A stretch of DNA of 64,000 nucleotides from assembly GCF_000169155.1 (NCBI RefSeq), contig NZ_AAWL01000008.1:1-64000 (forward strand), in the 5' to 3' direction. Below, one piece after another: positions 58,559-64,000 of the stretch. The notes under the pieces are model-generated. The model was not told the DNA's origin. It made no database searches and worked only from the letters and a program-made list of their open reading frames with translations. The stretch comes from Thermosinus carboxydivorans Nor1. GTDB lineage: Bacteria > Bacillota > Negativicutes > Sporomusales > Thermosinaceae. The position numbers and the translations under genes are program-made. The first letter of the stretch is position 1, and every line of letters begins with the position of its first letter.

Positions 58559-59398
58559 ATGTTAGCGACCCTAATCGTCACGCTACGGGAAGGGGTTGAA
58601 GCCGCGTTGATAATCGGCATTATCCTGTCTTACCTTCACAAGATTGGTCTCGAACGTGAAGGCAGGAAGGTCTGGCTGGGAACAGCTTTGGCAACAGTGC
58701 TCAGCATAGTTGGCGGTTTCGGCGTGTTTCTCATAATGGGAACTACTACCGAAGGTTTGTTCCAGCAGTTATTGGAAGGTTTCGCGATGCTTACTGCCGT
58801 CATAGTCCTTACCTATATGGTGTTCTGGATGCACGGCGGCGGAAAGGGGATGACTGCTTCTATCAACGCCAAGGTGCAGGCTGCAGTAAGTTCAAGTTCT
58901 GTTACCGCCCTTGCCGTCCTCGCGTTTGTATCGGTACTCCGTGAAGGCGTAGAAACCGTTCTTTTCTTAATTGGAACTACGTCTTCCAGCACCCCGGGGG
59001 AAGCTTTGGCAGGAGGCCTATTAGGTCTAATCATGGCGGTGGTTGTAGGATACGTGGTTTTTAAGAGCAGCCGAAAGGTAAATATCGCGGCCTTCTTCAA
59101 ATGGACGAGCGTACTCTTGCTGTTTATGGCTGCTGGAATGCTTAGCAATGCCATTGGCGAGTTCCATGAAGCCAATTTACTGCCGCCGATTGCCAAAAGG
59201 ATCTGGGATACCAGTGGTTTCTTGAGCGAAGACGACTTTTTTGGCGGAATTATGATGGCCCTCTTCGGCTATAACTCCTCCCCTTCCCTTTTCCAGGTAA
59301 TTTCCTATGTAAGTTATCTGGCGGGAACAATGTACATGTTTTTTAGGACGCCGCAAAAAATTCACTCGACTAATGGAGGGACCCAACATGCAGAGTAA
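58559..59398 (+). CDS. efeU: FTR1/EfeU-family iron permease
   Basis: High-affinity iron transport across the membrane. The 279 residues have about seven hydrophobic spans and two REGxE iron-binding motifs, REGVE at 10-14 and at 128-132, typical of the family. The ATG at 58559 follows AGGAGGTG; the longer in-frame extension runs through the promoter and Fur box and is rejected. It overlaps the next gene by eleven bases. No EfeB peroxidase is present. Confidence 0.92.
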   Translation: MLATLIVTLREGVEAALIIGIILSYLHKIGLEREGRKVWLGTALATVLSIVGGFGVFLIMGTTTEGLFQQLLEGFAMLTAVIVLTYMVFWMHGGGKGMTASINAKVQAAVSSSSVTALAVLAFVSVLREGVETVLFLIGTTSSSTPGEALAGGLLGLIMAVVVGYVVFKSSRKVNIAAFFKWTSVLLLFMAAGMLSNAIGEFHEANLLPPIAKRIWDTSGFLSEDDFFGGIMMALFGYNSSPSLFQVISYVSYLAGTMYMFFRTPQKIHSTNGGTQHAE

Positions 59399-59837
59399 AG
59401 TAATTAAAGGGTTAATTATTGGCACATTAATTTCGGGTTTAACACTAGTCGCCGGCTGCGGTTCGAACACCGATGCCAAAGTCTCGGTTCCAGCCCAGCC
59501 TCCCGCTCAGGCTCAACAGGTGGCTAAAACTGACACCATAGCGCAGAACGATGCCGCGAAGTACATACAAGTGATAAAAGATCAGAACGTAAAGATTTAT
59601 CAGCTGTCGAAAGAAGAAAAGTTTGCGGATGCCCGCAACGAATTCAAGGCTTTGAACGATGCCTTTACTGGTCTGAAGCCGTTCATCAAGAACGAAGAGC
59701 TTAAGAAGAAGCTCGACCATGCGATTGAAGAAATAGGTGACGAACTTAAGAAAGATAAACCCAGAAAATCCGAGATGGAAGAAGAGTATGAAGTCGTTAG
59801 CAAGGTCCTCAAGGATATTGAGGCGCAACTGAAATAG
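59388..59837 (+). CDS. Iron-operon lipoprotein of unknown family
   Basis: The 149-residue protein begins with a lipoprotein signal (GLIIGTLISGLTLVAGC, lipobox VAGC with the cysteine at about 24). A Pro/Gln/Ala-rich linker follows, then a long charged helical region with likely coiled coil (LKKKLDHAIEEIGDEL and so on). No EfeO/EfeM cupredoxin or imelysin motif was seen. The overlap with efeU and the shared Fur box suggest a surface partner of the permease; this is inference. Confidence 0.7.
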   Translation: MQSKVIKGLIIGTLISGLTLVAGCGSNTDAKVSVPAQPPAQAQQVAKTDTIAQNDAAKYIQVIKDQNVKIYQLSKEEKFADARNEFKALNDAFTGLKPFIKNEELKKKLDHAIEEIGDELKKDKPRKSEMEEEYEVVSKVLKDIEAQLK

Positions 59838-59845
59838 TAAAAAGG

Positions 59846-59874
59846 CAGCCCGACAGCATAATGTCGGGCTGTTT
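59846..59874. terminator. Terminator between the iron operon and the minus-strand Fe-S gene
   Basis: CAGCCCGACA (59846-59855) pairs perfectly with TGTCGGGCTG (59862-59871), followed by TTTC. Preceding A-tract suggests use from both sides. Confidence 0.8.
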
Positions 59875-59902
59875 CTCTGATGCGACCGATAGGTAGTGAG
59901 AT

Positions 59903-60676
59903 TTACCGGCCGGGAATCCGGTCTTCGCAGGGTACGGCGGTCTGGCATTTACCGCAGCCGTAACGGGGAGCGTAGCGCTTTTTGGTTTCGTTGTCCACGT
60001 AATCGGAACAGATTTGGTGGTTTTTGCCGCTTTCGTCAATCGCCAAGGGCGGGCAGCGGCGGATGCAGGCGCCGCACCGGGTGCAGTATTCATAAATTTC
60101 CCGGTACGGCCGCACAGTTGGCGCAAGTTCCAGGCTGGTGACAATGCTGCCGACCCGGCCGGCCGAGCCGCGGGCGGTGATGAGCGAACAGTTAAGGCTT
60201 AGGGTTCCGAGGCCGGCAATATAGGCTACGTGCCGCTCTGACCAGTTGCTGCGCTTATTTATTACCTGATACCGCTCGTCCAGGGCCGGCGCAACCGCCT
60301 CGTGCCCATTGTCTGTTAACAAGTCAACTAAAAAGCGCCGGAGGGCTTCGTTGAAACGTTCGCCTTCGATTCGGCCGTATAGCCATTCGGTGGCCGGAAG
60401 CCCGTCACTGCGGTTGGCGATGCGTATTGCCGCGGTGAAGGGTAGAAAATAGGAAATTACCGTTTGCGCGCTGGGAAGCCACTCGCGCGGTAAGAGATGG
60501 TGGGACCCGATGACGCTTTCTTTTTTTAATTCTGCGAATAGCGGGTCGTCGGCAGCGGCGATGCCGATCAGTGGCGGATCAAAGATCCGCAGGCCGCCGA
60601 GCGGTTCTACCACATTTAGGGGACTTTCCATGGTAAAGCGGTTGACCTGTCTTTCAATATCCTCCAAAAGCAGCAT
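59903..60676 (-). CDS. QueG-like [4Fe-4S] protein
   Basis: The 257-residue protein resembles the epoxyqueuosine-reductase-like family. It has a long N-terminal domain, then RHVAYIAGLGTLSLNCSLIT and two cluster motifs near the end: CTRCGACIRRCP and a second set in CGKCQTAVPCEDRIPG with an extra Cys in QICSDY. It is much shorter than QueG (about 350 or more residues) and so may be a related protein of different role. It faces away from the cobalamin-transport operon; classical QueG is cobalamin-dependent, which makes the neighbourhood suggestive. Confidence 0.75.
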   Translation of the reverse strand: MLLLEDIERQVNRFTMESPLNVVEPLGGLRIFDPPLIGIAAADDPLFAELKKESVIGSHHLLPREWLPSAQTVISYFLPFTAAIRIANRSDGLPATEWLYGRIEGERFNEALRRFLVDLLTDNGHEAVAPALDERYQVINKRSNWSERHVAYIAGLGTLSLNCSLITARGSAGRVGSIVTSLELAPTVRPYREIYEYCTRCGACIRRCPPLAIDESGKNHQICSDYVDNETKKRYAPRYGCGKCQTAVPCEDRIPGR

Positions 60677-60823
60677 GATTCACCTCGTTATAAGTAATAG
60701 GATATGCCGGTCTACTTACATTATATATTACTTGTACGAATTGCGCCGCTGCTTGCGCGAAAGAAGTTGGATATCGTAACTGATGATTTGCGGTTATCGA
60801 TACATGAATGCTTCAAAAAATTT

Positions 60824-60852
60824 TTGACGCCATAAGCCCAAGGTGATAAAAT
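60824..60852 (+). promoter_or_regulatory. Promoter of the cobalamin riboswitch and transporter
   Basis: TTGACG (60824-60829), 17 bases, TAAAAT (60847-60852). The riboswitch begins about 30 bases later. The rest of the gap back to 60677 is AT-rich; it also holds TATAAT on the minus strand (in AATATATAATG) that could serve the Fe-S gene. Confidence 0.7.
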
Positions 60853-60880
60853 AACTTAAAGAAATTATAACTTAATATAT

Positions 60881-61040
60881 GGGTTAGGTGCCCACAGGGC
60901 TTAATAGGGAAGTCCGGTGCAAGACCGGCGCGGTCCCGCCACTGTAATGGGGAGCGAACCAAAATACGCCACTGAGGCTAGGCCTTGGGAAGGTTGGGGT
61001 AGCTATGAGCCAGAGCCAGGAGAACTGCCTAACTGACAAT
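60881..61040 (+). ncRNA. Cobalamin riboswitch
   Basis: The aptamer starts with GGGTTAGGTGCC, has the conserved core AATAGGGAAGTCCGGTGCAAGACCGGCGCGGTCCCGCCACTGT in several blocks (AGTCCGGTGC, GCGGTCCCGCCACTGTAA), and ends with the B12 box AGCCAGGAGAACTGCCT near 61014-61030. It would turn off the downstream B12 transporter when coenzyme B12 is abundant. Confidence 0.95.
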
Positions 61041-61105
61041 CACCGCATGGACCCACGAGCGATGGGGAGGGGATTATGTTGCACTTAGTACATAGTAAGT
61101 TCTTC

Positions 61106-61132
61106 ATCCCGGCTGGCGTGGGCCGGGATTAA
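61106..61132 (+). terminator. Expression-platform hairpin of the cobalamin riboswitch
   Basis: ATCCCGGC (61106-61113) pairs with GCCGGGAT (61122-61129). The T-tract that follows (TAATTATTT) is weak. It lies between the aptamer and the transporter genes and is likely the terminator controlled by the riboswitch. Confidence 0.6.
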
Positions 61133-61156
61133 TTATTTAAGGAAGGTTGGCGGCAT

Positions 61157-62083
61157 TTGCGTTCAGGATGTTACCGCGTGATATTGCTATGTTTACTGGC
61201 GTTAATGGCAAAGGTTGTTTTATCCGGGCTAAATCCTAGTCCGGAGCCGGTATTAGAAGCCAAGCTTGTTGATTTTCTCGGGCGACCTATTGAAGCTACG
61301 ATGCAAAAACCGCAGCGAATTGTCTCGCTTTCGCCCGGAAATACCGAAATTATTTTTGCCGTTGGCGCTGGAAACCGCCTCGTGGGGGTGACCACATATT
61401 GTGACTATCCCGATGCGGCTCGGGCGCTACCCAAGGTTGGCGGTTTTTACGATCCTGACGTGGAAACAATCATTCTCATGCAGCCCGATATTGTGTTTAC
61501 CAGTGGACAAATGCACTTGCGCGTAATCCAAAGCCTGGAACGGGCGGGCATCAAGGTTGTGGCGATTGAGCCGCAAAGCATGGCTGACGTGATCAAAGCC
61601 GTCCGGCTGGTAGGCGAGCTGCTCCACGAACAAGATAACAGTGAAAAAATCGCTAATCAACTTGAACAAAAGCTGAGAGCGGTTCAAGCCTTGAACCAGC
61701 CGGACAAGTCTCCTCACCGGGTGTTTATTGAGGTCTGGGACGTGCCTTTGCTCACGGTGGGAGCTAAATCCTACATCAGTGATATTGTAACGCAGGCCGG
61801 CGGCATAAATGTTGCGGCAGACCGGCAGGCCGATTATACACCTTGTGATTACGAGGCCCTCTATGCGTATAATCCTGATACCTATCTTATTGTGCGCAAT
61901 GGCATGGCCGGCAAAGAAAGCCGGGTAATCAGCAAGCCCGAAGTGGCCGATATTGAGGCGATTCGGCGTAAGCGGGTCTTTTATGTATCTGATGACTATT
62001 TGGGCAGACCGGGACCGCGGAGTTTTATTGCCCTTGAGCAGATAGGCGAAATTTTACATGGAAAAAATGGCGGTGAACAATGA
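61157..62083 (+). CDS. btuF: Cobalamin ABC transporter substrate-binding protein
   Basis: BtuF-type protein that delivers vitamin B12 or a corrinoid. The 308 residues have an N-terminal hydrophobic signal (ILLCLLALMAKVVLSG) without a clear lipobox, then the periplasmic-binding domain with RIVSLSPGNTEIIFAVGAG, GGFYDPDVETI and LQPDIVF-like sequence. TTG 61157 is the start after AAGGAAGG. The riboswitch upstream gives the substrate call; siderophore-binding relatives have a similar fold. The stop overlaps btuC. Confidence 0.88.
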   Translation: MRSGCYRVILLCLLALMAKVVLSGLNPSPEPVLEAKLVDFLGRPIEATMQKPQRIVSLSPGNTEIIFAVGAGNRLVGVTTYCDYPDAARALPKVGGFYDPDVETIILMQPDIVFTSGQMHLRVIQSLERAGIKVVAIEPQSMADVIKAVRLVGELLHEQDNSEKIANQLEQKLRAVQALNQPDKSPHRVFIEVWDVPLLTVGAKSYISDIVTQAGGINVAADRQADYTPCDYEALYAYNPDTYLIVRNGMAGKESRVISKPEVADIEAIRRKRVFYVSDDYLGRPGPRSFIALEQIGEILHGKNGGEQ

Positions 62084-63090
62084 GATATAGAATGAAACAT
62101 CCGCTGGCAATCATAATATCTGGCGGTATTTTGGCAGGAACTGTTCTCGGCATGCTGCTCATTGGTTCGGCGGCCATTGACCTTCGCATCATCGCTAGTG
62201 TTCTCGTTAAACAGATTTTTCCTGCAGTATCAACCACCGAAATACCTTCGGCGGTTGAAAAAATCATTTGGAATATTCGCTGGCCTCGTATCGCCCTGGC
62301 CCTGTTAGTAGGCAGCAGTTTGGCCGTTTCGGGAGCTTGCTATCAGGCGATGTTCCGCAATCCGCTAGCCGACCCGTTTATCCTGGGGGTATCATCCGGC
62401 GCAGCTTTAGGAGCGGCGATTGCTATTGTTTTTAAACTAACGTCCTATATCAGTTTTTTTGCTTTTCTCGGCGGTATCACGGCGATATTTATCGTGTACG
62501 GGTTGGGAAGAGTTAAGGGCGGCGGTATCAATACCAATCAATTATTATTGGCCGGCGTTGCCTTTGGCTCAATGCTTAACGCTATCCTCAGTTTGATCAT
62601 GGTTCTCCATACCCAGCAAATTGGCGCTATTCTGTTCTGGCTGCTCGGCAGCCTGAGTAATCCCCCGGCAAGTTTAGTTCTGATTGCCGGGATGGTGGCA
62701 GCCGGTATGGCGGTGATTATGCTTTATGTCCGTGACTTGGATATTATGACTGCGGGTGAAGAAAACGCCCAGTTTTTGGGCGTTGATGTGGTGAAAGTTA
62801 AAGTTATTTTGTTGCTAAGTACAACGCTGATTACCAGTGTCGTTGTTGCGGTTAGCGGGGTTATCGGGTTTATCGGCCTTATCGTCCCACATCTTTTGCG
62901 TAAGATCGTAGGTCCGCAGCATCACCTGTTAATACCCCTTTGCGCGCTTTGGGGAGCGATCTTTCTCCTGTGGGCTGACGGGATAACACGTATGGTCAAT
63001 CCGTTAGCCCAAGTCCCGGTAGGCGTGATCACCGCGCTGCTTGGCAGTCCCTTTTTTCTTTACATCTTATATTCATCTGGACGCAAGTGA
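62080..63090 (+). CDS. btuC: Cobalamin ABC transporter permease
   Basis: FecCD/BtuC-family permease. The 336 residues have about ten membrane spans and the motifs RIALALLVGSSLAVSGACYQAMFRNPLADPFILG (short parts GSSLAVSGACYQ and RNPLADPFILGV), and GFIGLIVPHLLRKIVG, the coupling loop to the ATPase. It overlaps btuF by four bases (ATGA). Confidence 0.93.
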   Translation: MRYRMKHPLAIIISGGILAGTVLGMLLIGSAAIDLRIIASVLVKQIFPAVSTTEIPSAVEKIIWNIRWPRIALALLVGSSLAVSGACYQAMFRNPLADPFILGVSSGAALGAAIAIVFKLTSYISFFAFLGGITAIFIVYGLGRVKGGGINTNQLLLAGVAFGSMLNAILSLIMVLHTQQIGAILFWLLGSLSNPPASLVLIAGMVAAGMAVIMLYVRDLDIMTAGEENAQFLGVDVVKVKVILLLSTTLITSVVVAVSGVIGFIGLIVPHLLRKIVGPQHHLLIPLCALWGAIFLLWADGITRMVNPLAQVPVGVITALLGSPFFLYILYSSGRK

Positions 63091-63101
63091 AGGGGATGGA
63101 A

Positions 63102-63875
63102 ATGCAGAACCCTCTATTGGAAGTGCGATCTGTATCAGCGGGATACGGGTCAAAGCTAATCCTGCGGGATATTACCTTTACCGTTAATCGGGGCGATTTT
63201 CTGAGCATTATTGCTCCCAATGGTACTGGTAAATCAACATTGCTTCGGTGTATCGGCGGTGTACTGCCTGTCCAAAAAGGCAGCATTAATATTTGCGGCC
63301 AGGATATAAGAGCTTTTTCGCGGCGGGCGCTGGCGAAAAAAATTGCTGTTGTTAGTGAAGAAGATGCGACCTTTGATTACAGTGTATACCAGACTGCTTT
63401 CATGGGAAGGTTTGCCCACATCAGCCGGTTTGGCGGCGAGACTCCTGAAGATCATCGGATTGTCCAACAAGTACTTAATGATGTAGGAATGTGGGAAAAA
63501 CGGCAGGTCAATATGAGTCAGCTCAGCCAGGGGGAACGGCAAAAAGTTTTAATTGCCCGGGCCTTGGCGCAGTGTCCGGAACTTTTACTGCTCGATGAAC
63601 CAACATCTCATCTGGATATTCGCAATCAGTTCCTGATATTAAAATTGATTAAGGAATTGACCGCGAAAAACAACATCGCCGTGATTGGCGTTCTTCACGA
63701 TATTAATCTGGCGCTGCGGTTTAGCACCCATCTTGCTTTATTAAAAGATGGCAGGATGCTGGCCTACGGTTCGCCTGACGTATTGACTGAAGAAATTCTT
63801 GGGGTAATGTATGGGCTCAATTTTGTCTTACGCCATTATGAAGGCTACGTTTATGTTCAACCAAGCTATACATAA
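63102..63875 (+). CDS. btuD: Cobalamin ABC transporter ATP-binding protein
   Basis: The ATPase of the B12 importer. The 257 residues show Walker A APNGTGKST, signature LSQGERQ and Walker B LLLLDEPTSHLD. ATG 63102 follows AAGGGG at six bases. Two earlier in-frame starts (GTG 63087, ATG 63096) overlap that site and are less likely. The whole btuFCD set is under the cobalamin riboswitch. Confidence 0.92.
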   Translation: MQNPLLEVRSVSAGYGSKLILRDITFTVNRGDFLSIIAPNGTGKSTLLRCIGGVLPVQKGSINICGQDIRAFSRRALAKKIAVVSEEDATFDYSVYQTAFMGRFAHISRFGGETPEDHRIVQQVLNDVGMWEKRQVNMSQLSQGERQKVLIARALAQCPELLLLDEPTSHLDIRNQFLILKLIKELTAKNNIAVIGVLHDINLALRFSTHLALLKDGRMLAYGSPDVLTEEILGVMYGLNFVLRHYEGYVYVQPSYT

Positions 63876-63878
63876 CGA

Positions 63879-64000
63879 ATGGTTGCAGATATTCTGCCAA
63901 TTGACCAGCATCGTCCGTTTGAACATCCTGGTGTACACAGGATTGTTGATTATATACAACCCCGGTATTTAGTGCATGAATTTACGTTTCGCAGTCGCGC
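63879..64000 (+). CDS. Start of a gene cut by the window end
   Basis: An open frame begins at ATG 63879, three bases after the btuD stop, and runs to the edge for 40 codons (MVADILPIDQHRPFEHPGVH...). No strong Shine-Dalgarno precedes it and the fragment is too short to assign. The close spacing suggests it belongs to the B12 operon. Confidence 0.4.
   Translation, partial: MVADILPIDQHRPFEHPGVHRIVDYIQPRYLVHEFTFRSR

Noticed and set aside
60510-60779. Plus-strand open frame opposite the QueG-like gene
   Set aside because: Overlaps a minus-strand gene with clear cluster motifs; composition shows no protein-like pattern.

Overview
The window reads as one contiguous chromosomal stretch of a low-G+C-phylum (Firmicutes) anaerobe. 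It holds the large ribosomal-protein/RNA-polymerase supercluster followed by housekeeping operons. GC is moderate to high, Shine-Dalgarno sites are strong (AAGGAGG), and GTG and TTG starts are common. A sporulation-type amidase (CwlD), c-di-AMP genes (cdaA-cdaR), a glmS ribozyme, a cysteine-rich insert in EF-Tu and an enlarged RpoC together suggest a spore-forming Negativicute (Sporomusaceae-like, e.g. Thermosinus or Sporomusa relatives). That placement is inference from gene content and remembered family features, not from a search.

Layout. 1-3.9 kb: rpmG, tRNA-Trp, secE, nusG, rplK, rplA, rplJ, rplL, with two rRNA-mimic L1 operators and an L10-leader attenuator. 4-12.2 kb: rpoB and rpoC behind a promoter region and a leader terminator. 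12.2-16.9 kb: an L7Ae-like kink-turn protein on its own promoter, then rpsL-rpsG-fusA-tuf. 17-32.5 kb: the S10-spc-alpha cluster from rpsJ to rplQ, including secY, adk, map, a small KOW protein and infA. 32.6-36.9 kb: ecfA1-ecfA2-ecfT, truA, rplM, rpsI. 37-41.7 kb: an unrecognised secreted protein, a glycosyltransferase of peptidoglycan (minus strand), cwlD and an AmmeMemoRadiSam module. 42-51.2 kb: arginine biosynthesis argCJBDFGH followed by ilvE. 51.4-58.2 kb: cdaA-cdaR, an FAD protein, glmM and ribozyme-controlled glmS, joining c-di-AMP signalling with cell-wall precursor supply. 58.5-59.9 kb: a Fur-box-controlled FTR1/EfeU iron permease with a lipoprotein. 59.9-64 kb: a QueG-like Fe-S protein (minus strand) and a cobalamin-riboswitch-controlled B12 ABC transporter, then the start of a gene cut off by the window end.

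Points of most interest. Two essential ribosomal genes (rpsC and rplM) carry single-base frameshifts at the same expected string AAATGGTATG, one with an extra G and one lacking a G. Two more possible single-base slips, in an A6 run and a G6 run, affect a signal peptide and the LigB/AMMECR1 boundary. These may be sequence errors and should be checked before any biological reading. Other points are the paired L1 operators, an attenuated rpoB leader, a repeated module in RpoC, the split AmmeMemoRadiSam genes and a mini-ORF in front of the glmS ribozyme. No CRISPR array, insertion sequence or prophage was seen.
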